A stretch of 64,000 nt of DNA from Anaeroglomus sp964630775. GTDB lineage: Bacteria; Planctomycetota; Phycisphaerae; Sedimentisphaerales; Anaerohalosphaeraceae. The notes beneath the pieces were generated by a model. That model saw only the letters and a program-made list of their open reading frames with translations. It did not search any database and was not told the DNA's origin. The position numbers and the translations under genes are program-made. Below, in pieces: positions 34,199 to 45,751 of the stretch (its first letter is position 1; every line of letters begins with the position of its first letter). The stretch spans positions 47,223-111,222 of the forward strand of contig CAZVYY010000009.1 of the NCBI GenBank assembly GCA_964630775.1, read 5' to 3'.

Positions 34199-34582
34199 AT
34201 GGCTGATAGAAAAGCGCTTGTTGTGGATGATGAATTTCATATTGTGCAGGTCGTTGCCATCAAGCTCAAAAACAACGGGTTTGATGTCCTGACCGCTGAC
34301 AATGGTGCCGCGGCCTACACCCTCGCTGTGCAGCACAAGCCTGATATCATTGTAACCGATTATCAGATGCCCGCCCTGACCGGACTGGAACTGATCGAAA
34401 AACTGCGGGCCGACGAGCAAACCGCTGCCATCCCCGTGATTATGCTGACGGCACGCGGATTTGCCATCGAAGACCAGCAGAAACAGAAACTCCATATCGC
34501 TGCCTGCCTGAGCAAGCCGTTCAGCCCCCGTGAAGTGCTTCAGACGGTGGAAGAGGTTTTGAAGCAGACAGTCCATGCGTAA
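34199..34582 (+). CDS. Single-domain response regulator (CheY-like)
   Basis: 127 residues forming only a receiver domain: acidic pair Asp10-Asp11 (VVDDE), phospho-acceptor Asp54 (IVTDYQMP), Thr84 (MLTA) and Lys106 (SKPF). No output domain follows, so it would act by protein contact, perhaps with the HD-GYP protein or the pilus motor. It is in an operon with the upstream kinase. Confidence 0.94.
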   Translation: MADRKALVVDDEFHIVQVVAIKLKNNGFDVLTADNGAAAYTLAVQHKPDIIVTDYQMPALTGLELIEKLRADEQTAAIPVIMLTARGFAIEDQQKQKLHIAACLSKPFSPREVLQTVEEVLKQTVHA

Positions 34583-34629
34583 TGGAATCAGCCTGACGCT
34601 GATACGATAACCCACAGGATAAATGACGG

Positions 34630-36288
34630 ATGAACAGCACGGTTCAACATACGATTTCTTCTTCGCAGCTTGCACTGCTCAACCGCCTGGCGCATAGCGT
34701 AAACCGGCAGGGGTTGAACCTGGCCGTATTTGATGACCGGCCCGCCTGTATCTTTCAGGCCGAGGCCCGGCAGGGACAGACTGCCGCCGAAATCCTGACG
34801 ACGCTGGTCAGCGAGGCGATGGCTTCGCCGTTTCAGGGGGTTCGCCTGCTCGACAGCCCTTCGCGGTTGTGGATGCGGATGCTCTATCGGGCCGGAAAGC
34901 CCGAAGCGGTGGTTGTTCTCGATGCCGGCACATCCGGACAAGCCCCGCTCAACCCCCGTCTTCAGGACTATTGCCGTCGCCATGCACTGGACGAAAAAGA
35001 ATTAATCGATTTAATCGTGGCCGATACCCCGCAGGACCGGGTGGCCGCCCAACTGGACGAATTCGGCTCCGAATATGAAAATACCGACCTCCAGTCCGGC
35101 CGGATCGAAAAACTGTCCACCGAACTGTCGCAGACCTATGAACAAATCGTTTTGCTCTATAATCTCAGCACCCACATGAAGGTGACACAGAGCAACGCCG
35201 AGTTCCTGCAATATGCCTGCGACCAGCTCACCGGGCTGGTCAGTGTTGAAGGTCTGGCGATCTATCTGGACAAAAAAATCGACGGCCAGAAACGACTCGT
35301 CCTCACCGCCGGCTGCGGCTATGTCACCATCGATTCCAATATGGCCGATATCCTGCAGGTCCATCTGGCCTCCGAACTGGCCGACGGCAAAGAAGCCCTG
35401 CTGGACAGCGATGCATATGGACCGTTCAAATACACCTGGCCGACCAATGTCAAAAATATCATTGCCGTCCCGCTGACGGGCGGCGACCGCGTTATCGGTC
35501 TGATGGTCGCCACCAACGTCCTCAATAAACCCGACTTTGACAGCACCGACATCAAGCTGTTCAACTCAGTCGCCAATGAATGTGCTGTCTTCATCGAAAA
35601 CGGTCGTCTCTTTGCCGACCTCAAAGACCTCTTCGTCGGTTCGCTCAAGGCCCTGACCAATTCGATTGATGCCAAAGACCAGTACACCCGCGGCCATTCC
35701 GAACGTGTGGCCTTTATCTCACGCTGGATCGCCGAACATCTCAGCCATGTTCAGGATATTCCCAAAGATACCATCCATTATGTCTATCTGGCCGGCCTGC
35801 TGCACGATATTGGCAAAATCGGTGTCGCCGAAAATGTCCTGCGCAAGCGAGGCAAACTGACCGACGAGGAACGGGCCGTGATTATGGCTCACCCGCGCAT
35901 CGGTGCAGCGATTCTCTCGGAGATTTCTCAGATGAAATCCATTGTCGCCGGCGTCCTCCATCACCATGAACGCTTCGACGGCAAAGGCTACCCGCAGGGG
36001 CTGTCAGGTTACGACATTCCGCTGGTAGGGCGGATTATCGCCCTGGCCGACTCTTTTGACGCCATGACCTCCAAACGCATCTACCGCGACGCCATGAGCC
36101 TCAAGCGGGCCTTGTCCGAAATCCAAAAAGCCTCCGGCACCCAGTTTGACCCCGATATCGCCAAGGTCTTCCTCGACAGCGATATCGACAAGCTCTGGCA
36201 TATTATTCAGGATGGCTTTATCGAAACCTGGGACTACAGTAACTTCTCGGAATACGGCACGATGGCCGTAGGAGTCCTGCTGCGATGA
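34630..36288 (+). CDS. GAF and HD-GYP protein, probable c-di-GMP phosphodiesterase
   Basis: 552 residues. A unique N-terminal region (~1-170), a GAF domain (~185-335; SVEGLAIYLDKKIDG, NIIAVPLTGGDRVIGLMVA), then HD-GYP with GLLHDIGKIGVAENVL (His392, Asp393), HHHERFDGKGYPQGL and DSFDAMTS. HD-GYP enzymes hydrolyse the second messenger c-di-GMP, which often controls pilus motors. The stop overlaps the STAS gene start by four bases, so the two are translationally coupled. Confidence 0.92.
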   Translation: MNSTVQHTISSSQLALLNRLAHSVNRQGLNLAVFDDRPACIFQAEARQGQTAAEILTTLVSEAMASPFQGVRLLDSPSRLWMRMLYRAGKPEAVVVLDAGTSGQAPLNPRLQDYCRRHALDEKELIDLIVADTPQDRVAAQLDEFGSEYENTDLQSGRIEKLSTELSQTYEQIVLLYNLSTHMKVTQSNAEFLQYACDQLTGLVSVEGLAIYLDKKIDGQKRLVLTAGCGYVTIDSNMADILQVHLASELADGKEALLDSDAYGPFKYTWPTNVKNIIAVPLTGGDRVIGLMVATNVLNKPDFDSTDIKLFNSVANECAVFIENGRLFADLKDLFVGSLKALTNSIDAKDQYTRGHSERVAFISRWIAEHLSHVQDIPKDTIHYVYLAGLLHDIGKIGVAENVLRKRGKLTDEERAVIMAHPRIGAAILSEISQMKSIVAGVLHHHERFDGKGYPQGLSGYDIPLVGRIIALADSFDAMTSKRIYRDAMSLKRALSEIQKASGTQFDPDIAKVFLDSDIDKLWHIIQDGFIETWDYSNFSEYGTMAVGVLLR

Positions 36289-36623
36289 AAATTGATGTCC
36301 AGACCCATAATGCCGTGGCTATCCTCAGCCTTCAGGGTGAATTCACCCAGGAGGCCCTCAAGTCGTTTGAGGATGCTGTCAACACGCTTTTGGTTGATAA
36401 GAAAAACGAGGGCCTCGTGCTGGATATGAGCAAGGTCGTCCTGCTGGACAGTCAGACGCTCGAAGCCCTGCTGGACCTCAATGACAAGTGCCATGACCGT
36501 CTGCGTCAATTCAAGCTGGCCGGCCTCGATGAGAACTGCCGCAAAATTCTCGAAATTACCCGGCTGCTGGGCCAGTTCGACAGCTATCCGGACCTGGCCG
36601 AAGCCGTCAAAAGTTTTGCCTGA
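36285..36623 (+). CDS. STAS-domain protein (anti-sigma factor antagonist-like)
   Basis: 112 residues with the STAS fold: AVAILSLQGEFTQEAL, VLDMSKVVLLDSQTLEALLD (the Ser of DSQ at the phosphorylation position) and CRKILEITRLLGQF. Such proteins bind anti-sigma or serine kinases in partner-switch cascades. No anti-sigma kinase gene is nearby; its coupling to the HD-GYP gene suggests they work together. Confidence 0.85.
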   Translation: MKIDVQTHNAVAILSLQGEFTQEALKSFEDAVNTLLVDKKNEGLVLDMSKVVLLDSQTLEALLDLNDKCHDRLRQFKLAGLDENCRKILEITRLLGQFDSYPDLAEAVKSFA

Positions 36624-36638
36624 GGATAATCGCAAAGA

Positions 36639-38357
36639 ATGTCTGAAGTCGCATCCATCAAAAAACTGCAATTGGGACAGGTCCTGCTGGGCCGGCAGAT
36701 TGTCACCGCCGAGCAGATCGAAGAAGCTCTGTCCCAGCAGCGCGACTCCGGGCATAAAAAACTGCTCGGCGAATTGCTCGTCGAAATGGGTTTCTGCACC
36801 GAAAACCAGATTGCCTCCGCACTCGCCGAAGCCTACAGTGTTCCCTATGCCCCGGTCAGCCCAAAGTTGTGCGACCCGGGCGTCGTTGAACTGCTGCCCA
36901 GAGACTTCCTCGAAGAACATGCCGTATTGCCGCTGTTCAAAGTCCGCGGCGTGCTGACGGTGGCCCTCAGCGAGCCGTCCAACGTCTTCCTCATCGACGA
37001 AATCGAACGCCTCGCCGGCTGTCGTGTTCAGGTGGTTTGTGCCACCGCCCATGACATCCGGGCCACGCTGCAAACCTATATGCCGGCGGCCAATGTCTTT
37101 GTCATCGACGACATCATCGACGATTCCGCCCTTGACGACTTCACCATGATCGAAAATCTTCCCGAGGATATTTCCGACCTCGAGGAAGTCGCCGGCCAGT
37201 CGCCCGTCGTCAAGCTGGTTAATTATCTCATTTACAACGCCGTCCACGAAAACGCCAGCGACATTCATATCGAACCGGACGAAAAGAAGCTGCGGGTTCG
37301 CTATCGTGTTGACGGTCGCCTGTATGAAAAAATCCGCCCGCCGTACCAGATGCACGCGGCCATCGTCTCGCGCATCAAAATCATGGCTGAACTGGATATC
37401 GCTCAGCGCCGACTCCCCCAGGACGGCAGCATTCACGTCCTGATGCAGTCCCGGCCCATCGACCTGCGCGTCTCGGTCATGCCCGGCACCTTCGGCGAAA
37501 AGGTCGTCATCCGTGTCATCGACGCCCGCCGCATCCTGACCAATCTCGAATCGCTGGGCTTTTCGTATGAAAATCTCCAGCGCTTCCGCAAAATCATCAA
37601 TGCCCCCAACGGCATTGTGCTGGTGACCGGCCCGACCGGATCCGGAAAAAATACAACCCTTTACGCGGCCCTGGCCGAACTGAACAACGAACAGGTCAAC
37701 ATCTGCACCGTCGAAGATCCGGTGGAATGTCACATCACCGCCATCAACCAGTTTGAAGTCCATGATGCCGCAGGCTTTACCTTCGCCAACGCCCTGCGGA
37801 GCCTCCTGCGTCAGGACCCGGATATTGTCATGGTCGGCGAAATCCGCGACCAGGAAACCGCCTCCATCGCCGTGCAGGCCGCGCTGACAGGCCACCTCGT
37901 GCTGTCCACCCTGCACACCAACGACGCCCCCGGCGCCATCACCCGTCTGGTGGACCTGGGCATTGCGCCCTATCTGGTCAGCGCTTCGCTCATCGGTGTC
38001 CTGGCCCAGCGTCTGGTACGCAAGATTTGCCCCAACTGCAAGGAAGAATACGAACCGGCTCCGACGATTCGGCGCATGGTCGAAAAGTGGTTCGGTTCCG
38101 TCCCGAAATTTTACCGCGGCATTGGCTGCAAGAAATGCCGCAACACCGGCTATGTCGGCCGAATCGCCATCCACGAACTGTTTATTCCGGATGACCGGCT
38201 TCACGATATGATCGTGCAGGGAGCCACACTCAAGGCCCTGCGCAACGCGGCGATTGAGACCGGCATGAGGCCGCTGCATGTGGACGGTGTGGATAAGATT
38301 GCCGCCGGCATCACCACTATCGATGAAATCCTTCGCGTGGCCAACGTCAATGAATAA
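36639..38357 (+). CDS. pilB: Pilus/type II secretion assembly ATPase (PilB/GspE)
   Basis: 572 residues. N-terminal MshEN-like domain (GRQIVTAEQIEEALSQQ), then the N2 domain and the RecA-like core. The Walker A reads GPTGSGKNTTLYAAL: Asn338 replaces the Ser/Thr that normally ligates magnesium. Asp box VEDPVE, Walker B DIVMVGEIRD, His box LSTLHTNDAPG and a tetra-Cys zinc site (CPNCKEE, CKKCRNTGY) are intact. It powers pilin polymerisation from the cytoplasm. It is the only motor ATPase in the window; no PilT retraction ATPase is present. Confidence 0.93.
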   Translation: MSEVASIKKLQLGQVLLGRQIVTAEQIEEALSQQRDSGHKKLLGELLVEMGFCTENQIASALAEAYSVPYAPVSPKLCDPGVVELLPRDFLEEHAVLPLFKVRGVLTVALSEPSNVFLIDEIERLAGCRVQVVCATAHDIRATLQTYMPAANVFVIDDIIDDSALDDFTMIENLPEDISDLEEVAGQSPVVKLVNYLIYNAVHENASDIHIEPDEKKLRVRYRVDGRLYEKIRPPYQMHAAIVSRIKIMAELDIAQRRLPQDGSIHVLMQSRPIDLRVSVMPGTFGEKVVIRVIDARRILTNLESLGFSYENLQRFRKIINAPNGIVLVTGPTGSGKNTTLYAALAELNNEQVNICTVEDPVECHITAINQFEVHDAAGFTFANALRSLLRQDPDIVMVGEIRDQETASIAVQAALTGHLVLSTLHTNDAPGAITRLVDLGIAPYLVSASLIGVLAQRLVRKICPNCKEEYEPAPTIRRMVEKWFGSVPKFYRGIGCKKCRNTGYVGRIAIHELFIPDDRLHDMIVQGATLKALRNAAIETGMRPLHVDGVDKIAAGITTIDEILRVANVNE

Positions 38358-38369
38358 CCGAGGACTCCT

Positions 38370-39542
38370 ATGACGCCGTATTCCGCCAATACACTCGAAA
38401 GACCGACTCGCAAGGCAGGCGATGTCCACGCTGCAGGTCTGGCCCGTGAAGCGGCCCAGCCCTCCAAAAAGTCGATGTATTCCCGTGCCCGTGCCGGCTC
38501 GCAGGAACTGATTATGTTCACCACCCAGCTTTCGGTCATGCTCGACAGCGGGGTGGTTCTCAGCGATGCCATCACGGCCATTTCCGAGCAGATGAAGCCC
38601 GGCGTATTCCGGCTGGTTGTCGAAGAGATCGCCGAACGCCTCAAAAACGGCGACAGCTTTTCGGTGGCGCTGTCCAATTACCCCCGTATTTTCGACACCA
38701 TGTTCGTCAGTATGGTCAAGGCCTCCGAAGCCTCCGGTCGGATGTCCCACATGCTGGATGTGCTGGCCGGCTACCTCAACGCCGACGCCGACACCCGCAA
38801 GCAGGTCAAAAGCGCCATGATTTATCCGATTATCATGCTGCTGATGGCTGTGGCCGCGACCGGCTCGCTGATGTTCTTTGTGCTGCCGCGATTTACCCGT
38901 ATTTATGAATCCCGCGGTGCGGCGCTGCCGATACTGACCCAGGCCCTGGTCAAATGCAGCAGCCTGCTGGCCGACCCGATGTTCCTGGCGACTGCGATCA
39001 CTTTTGGTGTTGTGGCCTTTTTCGGTTTTTCCGCCTGGAAGAAGACTCCGTCGGGCCAGAAAATTATCGACTGGATGATGATTCGTACCCCCATTTTTGG
39101 CACGATGTATGTCGATAGCGTCCTGACCCGCAGTATGCGTATTCTCGCGACGATGGTCAATACCGGTGTAACCCTGCTGGAATCCATCGACGTGATGCGA
39201 ACCTCCTGCGATAATTATTACTTCCGCGGAATGTGGGACAGTGTCGATGCCCGCATTCGCGACGGCTACCAGCTTTCCGATGCCATCGTTATCGCACCCA
39301 ACAGCCATCTGATCGCCCCGGGCATCATCCAGATGCTGCGTGCCGGCGAAAAGTCCGGCCAGATCGGGCGCGTCTGCGATAAAGTCTCTCTGTTTCTGGA
39401 AAAGAAGCTCCAAAATTCCATCCGCGCCGCCACCACAGTCATCGAACCTTTGATGATTACCGTCATGGGTTTTGTCATCGGCACCATCGCCATTGCATTG
39501 CTGCTGCCGGTTTTCCGCATTTCCAGCGTCATGGCCAAATAG
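38370..39542 (+). CDS. pilC: Inner-membrane platform protein (PilC/GspF)
   Basis: 390 residues with two GspF repeats (ELIMFTTQLSVMLDSGVVLS and SVLTRSMRILATMVNTGVTL), each followed by membrane helices (IIMLLMAVAATGSLMFFVL; LMITVMGFVIGTIAIALLLP). It is the platform turned by the ATPase. The first ~45 residues are a polar extension. It ends the pilus operon, 13 bases after pilB. No prepilin peptidase is in the window. Confidence 0.93.
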   Translation: MTPYSANTLERPTRKAGDVHAAGLAREAAQPSKKSMYSRARAGSQELIMFTTQLSVMLDSGVVLSDAITAISEQMKPGVFRLVVEEIAERLKNGDSFSVALSNYPRIFDTMFVSMVKASEASGRMSHMLDVLAGYLNADADTRKQVKSAMIYPIIMLLMAVAATGSLMFFVLPRFTRIYESRGAALPILTQALVKCSSLLADPMFLATAITFGVVAFFGFSAWKKTPSGQKIIDWMMIRTPIFGTMYVDSVLTRSMRILATMVNTGVTLLESIDVMRTSCDNYYFRGMWDSVDARIRDGYQLSDAIVIAPNSHLIAPGIIQMLRAGEKSGQIGRVCDKVSLFLEKKLQNSIRAATTVIEPLMITVMGFVIGTIAIALLLPVFRISSVMAK

Positions 39543-39642
39543 AAGGTCATACGGCAAGGGGTAAAGGGCAAAAAGCAACGTCTGTGTGGTCCTGAGATAA
39601 GTTGACACATAAGAGGTGTAAACCTTAGCTTAGGAGAGTAGA

Positions 39643-40007
39643 ATGGTTCCCAATACAGCGGTACGCTACAGTTTGAGTTTTAAGCATCAGGTAATCAATG
39701 AGTTAGAGTCAGGACGGTTTAGAAGTATTAATGAGGCGAGGCAGCATTATGGGATTTCGGGGGGCAAGACGATTTCCTGTTGGCTTTGCAAGTATGGCAA
39801 GAATCATTTATGTTCGAAGGTGGTGTGTGTGAGGAAAAGCCGAATGAACAAAGTGAGCTTCGTCAGATGAAGCAGCGGATCAAGCAATTGGAAGAGTCCC
39901 TGGGCAAGACGCTCAAAGAAGTGATTAAAACGCTTCGGGAGGAAATTGCCCGGCTCAAGAAGGATTCGAGCAATTCTTCCAAACCGCCGTCGAGCATCCG
40001 TCCTTAA
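39643..40007 (+). pseudogene. Chimeric transposase remnant (IS3-type OrfA joined to IS66-like end)
   Basis: The first frame encodes an IS3-type helix-turn-helix (YSLSFKHQVINELESGRFRS ... WLCKYGKNHL) and ends at 39870. After a frame change near 39825-39840 the +2 frame continues with KPNEQSELRQMKQRIKQLEE, the usual OrfA coiled-coil. It then ends in KKDSSNSSKPPSS, which is typical of the N-terminus of IS66 transposases, before a stop. No catalytic DDE domain remains. The element is broken and lies between the pilus operon and the rRNA promoters. Confidence 0.7.
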
Positions 40008-40165
40008 TCTGTTATTAAATACCGTGAACGGTTACAAAAAACGCAAAAAAACGAGGATGAGCGTTTGCCGACGAAAAAGGTGAATTTTGTTGGTTGTGTA
40101 AATGCTTATTTTTCAGCAGGTTATAGCTGAAGTGAAATTTTTAATAAATTTTTGCAAAAAAGCCC

Positions 40166-40193
40166 TTGACGAAAAGTCTATTCTGAGTAAACT
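40166..40193 (+). promoter_or_regulatory. rRNA operon promoter P1
   Basis: TTGACG (40166-40171), a 16-base spacer and TAAACT (40188-40193), preceded by an AT-rich UP-element-like stretch (GAAATTTTTAATAAATTTTT). Confidence 0.65.
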
Positions 40194-40364
40194 TAGTCTT
40201 CTCGTTAGCGGTAACAGAGCTGACGTGTGGGTGAGAAAAGTAATGGCGTCCCGCGAAACACTGCAAGGGAGTGGTTTCGCAAGGCCGGCACGAAGGTGTT
40301 CGGCAGAAGAAATAAAGGACGATTTTCGGATTGAAAAAAATCCTGAAAAAATGAAATTTTTATC

Positions 40365-40393
40365 TTGACTGCTCGGCGGTGAGTAAGTAAACT
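40365..40393 (+). promoter_or_regulatory. rRNA operon promoter P2
   Basis: TTGACT (40365-40370), a 17-base spacer and TAAACT (40388-40393), with an A/T-rich upstream tract (AAAAAATGAAATTTTTATC). It has the same -10 as P1. Confidence 0.75.
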
Positions 40394-40407
40394 CCCGAAC
40401 TCTCAGC

Positions 40408-40442
40408 AATGTCGCTGACCCGCAAGAGCAGCGACATTTTTT
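40408..40442 (+). terminator. Intrinsic-terminator-like hairpin in the rRNA leader
   Basis: AATGTCGCTG (40408-40417) pairs perfectly with CAGCGACATT (40429-40438) around an 11-base loop, then a T-run. It lies just after P2 and just before boxA, so it may be an attenuator, a processing site, or the end of P1 transcripts. Confidence 0.55.
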
Positions 40443-40443
40443 G

Positions 40444-40466
40444 TTGCTCTTTGAACAAGTGGATAG
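40444..40466 (+). promoter_or_regulatory. boxA antitermination site, rRNA leader
   Basis: TTGCTCTTTGAACAAGTGGATAG contains TGCTCTTTGA, close to the canonical bacterial rRNA boxA, upstream of tRNA-Ile. Confidence 0.7.
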
Positions 40467-40535
40467 ATGGTTGAGTCTTGAGAGCCGACTGGTCAGTATG
40501 ACAGCGGTGTTCGAGTCAGATACGGCTGTATGGTC

Positions 40536-40609
40536 GGGCTCGTAGCTCAGCTGGTGAGAGCGCACGCCTGATAAGCGTGAGGTCGGAAGTTCGAATCTTC
40601 CCGGGCCCA
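40536..40609 (+). tRNA. tRNA-Ile(GAT)
   Basis: Acceptor GGGCTCG pairs with CGGGCCC; D-arm TAGCTCAGCTGGTGAGAG, anticodon GAT at 40570-40572 and T-loop GTTCGAATC are all present. CCA is not encoded. Confidence 0.96.
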
Positions 40610-40673
40610 TTTATGAATGGCGGTTGCGTGGCGAGGCAGACGGCAGTTTGCAGCGTGCAATCGCACAAGGCTC

Positions 40674-40746
40674 GGGGACGTAGCTCAGTTGGGAGAGCGC
40701 CGGCTTTGCAAGCCAGAGGTCGTGGGTCCGAATCCCATCGTCTCCA
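40674..40746 (+). tRNA. tRNA-Ala(TGC)
   Basis: Acceptor GGGGACG pairs with CGTCTCC; anticodon TGC at 40707-40709; T-arm GTGGGTCCGAATCCCAT. CCA is not encoded. The Ile-Ala pair is the one usually found between 16S and 23S. Confidence 0.96.
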
Positions 40747-40808
40747 TTGGAATCTATAAAAATAGTATGATCTTTCAGTTCCGGTTTCGTCCGGGCTTTA
40801 AAGATAGT

Positions 40809-40828
40809 GTTCTTTGACAAGTGAATAG
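40809..40828 (+). promoter_or_regulatory. Second boxA block before 23S rRNA
   Basis: GTTCTTTGACAAGTGAATAG, nearly identical to the pilin-leader block at 21648-21667. Confidence 0.65.
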
Positions 40829-40981
40829 CGGATGCGATCGTGGGATGTGAGATGACAATATTGATCAGCATCATTGTCATACCTTCACAAACTACAATAA
40901 GCGCTTATTATTTTTTTTGCCAAACCTATGCACAACAGACAACTTTGTCTGTTAGCGGCGACCAGTCAATCTTCGATTGAT

Positions 40982-43918
<2,937 letters not shown>

Positions 43919-44030
43919 ATCAATCCAAGATTGGCGCTGACGCCGCCATAGATTGGCACATAATAACGCTGATCGTATCCACTATATTTTTCTTGTACCA
44001 GAGAATTTCAGCGCAAGCTGATTCACGAAC

Positions 44031-44139
44031 TCCTGGTGACTTTACGTGCGGGAAAACGCCTGATCCCATTCCGAACTCAGAAGCTAAGACCGTCCGGCCG
44101 ATGATAGTCCTTCGGGGCGAAAGTAGGTGATTGCCAGGA
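44031..44139 (+). rRNA. rrf: 5S ribosomal RNA
   Basis: TCCTGGTGAC at the 5' end pairs with TTGCCAGGA at the 3' end. The centre reads GATCCCATTCCGAACTCAGA, the highly conserved 5S core. About 109 nucleotides. Confidence 0.95.
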
Positions 44140-44144
44140 TATAT

Positions 44145-44182
44145 GAGCCTCGCTGCTTAACGGCAGTGAGGCTCTCCTTTTG
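44145..44182 (+). terminator. Terminator of the rRNA operon
   Basis: GAGCCTCGCTGC-TTAACG-GCAGTGAGGCTC forms a 12-pair stem with one G-T, followed by TCCTTTT. Confidence 0.88.
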
Positions 44183-44276
44183 CGCATTTTATATGTAGAT
44201 ATGGCATATCAGTATGGCTATAATAGTAAACATATATAAGGTAAAACACCGCAGATATGTTTAATATGGGGGTTCT

Positions 44277-44717
44277 ATGAAAAAATTGGCTTTTTTAGTT
44301 ATGCTGCTTTGTCCTGCCGGAATCGTGTATGCAAATCCTCGTATCGACCCAACGGGCTATATTCCTGACTTGATCAAGATAGGGTTCTCCATCGGGTCTG
44401 AAGTTTTTCTTCTGACGCTGGTACTGATGTTTTTTGATATGGCTCCGATGCCCGTTTTTTTGCGGCTTCTGGCGGCGAATGTATTGGTTTATTATCTGGT
44501 ATTTGTGCCGCTATTAAGTCTTGTATCGTCTCTGTGGCTCAGTGAAATTGTAATTGTGGGTCTCGATGGGGTGTTTCTTAAACTCATCAGCCAGTCGGCC
44601 GGCTTACAGGGAGACACGTATATTCCAATCAAGTGGCGATATGTGTTTATTCTTGCAGCGATCGGAAATTGCGTATCCTATTTTGCAGGCGTCTTTATTA
44701 CGACGCGGTCGCACTGA
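44277..44717 (+). CDS. Hypothetical membrane protein with signal peptide
   Basis: 146 residues. A signal-like start (KKLAFLVMLLCPAGIVYA), then three hydrophobic segments (VFLLTLVLMFFDM, LAANVLVYYLVFVPLLSLV, YVFILAAIGNCVSYFAGVFI). GGGGG precedes the ATG by five bases. I do not recognise a family. The gene is AT-richer than most of the window. Confidence 0.65.
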   Translation: MKKLAFLVMLLCPAGIVYANPRIDPTGYIPDLIKIGFSIGSEVFLLTLVLMFFDMAPMPVFLRLLAANVLVYYLVFVPLLSLVSSLWLSEIVIVGLDGVFLKLISQSAGLQGDTYIPIKWRYVFILAAIGNCVSYFAGVFITTRSH

Positions 44718-44749
44718 GGGTGATTAATCAGCAGGCTTAAGCCTCTGCG

Positions 44750-45751
44750 TTACTGAGACGAGGTGAATTCGTTGAGGTCCCACTCGAATTTTTTGAATTT
44801 CAAAATGACTTCATTATTTTCAAGGAAGGATTTGTCCGTATCGGTGACAAAAAACAGAATAAAGTTCAGCCATGCCTTTTCATCGGGCTTGCGCTGTCTG
44901 AATTTTTTGATTTCGGCATATTTGGATTTGAGGAATATTTCACGGTGGATATTGAATAAATTGGAGATATACACCGTTTTCGTATCACTTTCTATCGTAA
45001 TTCCCTGTGTGGAGGCGAGGAATTTTTTTACCTGGTCATCGAGCTGTTCAGATAAAGTTTCGGCGCGGTAGGGTTCTTTTCGCAAAGCGCCGCCGCCGCG
45101 GGTGGCGTTGGACAATGCAAAACAGATGCGGGGATCCTTGAATCGCTGGAGGAGCAGTTCCTGTTCGATTTCCTGAAGATTATATTGGAGGCCCTGAATT
45201 TCAAAATAATTTTTTGTCCAGGGGTCGGAAATCTGCATGATACTGTTATTAGGGTACAGGATCATATACCATTTGGGCTGAATCGGGTAATTGTCAATGA
45301 TTAATTTCAGGGTGCATAAATTGTAGGTATTGATCCAAAAGGCCTGTTTTTCGTCATCGTTCATCGCCATAATCTGGGCGGGATGGACACTTTTGAGATA
45401 GGAGAGAATGTTATTTAAATCCGACCGTTTGCGTCGCAAAAGCGAATAATTAACCTCTCCTTTGTCGTTGACATACTGTCCGTAGATGATTTCACAGGCC
45501 TTATAGAGTTCCGGCAGCGGAGACTGGCCGGGCAAGGTCATATTGTCCTGTTCTTCGGATACGCTGTTCGTATTGGATTGATTGGGGTCGGGGGGGGCGT
45601 TGTTGTCCGATTCTACTGGAGCGTTGACGACAGGCGTGTTTGGATCGGACGTTTTGGATGGTTTATCCTGCGCAGAATCTGCATGGACATATCGGAGGGG
45701 ATATGACGACACAACACATAAAAAAATTATAATACCAATTTTTTTAAGCAT
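44750..45751 (-). CDS. Secreted DUF547-domain protein
   Basis: 333 residues. Signal peptide (IGIIIFLCVVSSYPLRYVHA), an Asn/Pro-rich linker to about residue 80, then the DUF547 core: QAFWINTYNLCTLKLIIDNY, FEIQGLQYNLQEIEQELL and PRICFALSNATRGGGALRKE. DUF547 proteins resemble papain/transglutaminase-like folds, but no activity is established. It is monocistronic on the minus strand, convergent with the preceding membrane-protein gene. Confidence 0.8.
   Translation of the reverse strand: MLKKIGIIIFLCVVSSYPLRYVHADSAQDKPSKTSDPNTPVVNAPVESDNNAPPDPNQSNTNSVSEEQDNMTLPGQSPLPELYKACEIIYGQYVNDKGEVNYSLLRRKRSDLNNILSYLKSVHPAQIMAMNDDEKQAFWINTYNLCTLKLIIDNYPIQPKWYMILYPNNSIMQISDPWTKNYFEIQGLQYNLQEIEQELLLQRFKDPRICFALSNATRGGGALRKEPYRAETLSEQLDDQVKKFLASTQGITIESDTKTVYISNLFNIHREIFLKSKYAEIKKFRQRKPDEKAWLNFILFFVTDTDKSFLENNEVILKFKKFEWDLNEFTSSQ

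Noticed and set aside
36234..39608. A 1124-codon open frame on the minus strand across STAS, pilB and pilC
   Set aside because: It is antisense to three clearly recognised genes, reads as low-complexity Asp/Gly/His/Gln-rich protein with no domain, and is the kind of long shadow frame GC-biased third positions produce.
40102..40368. 88-codon frame in the rRNA leader
   Set aside because: It spans both predicted rRNA promoters and has no Shine-Dalgarno or family features.
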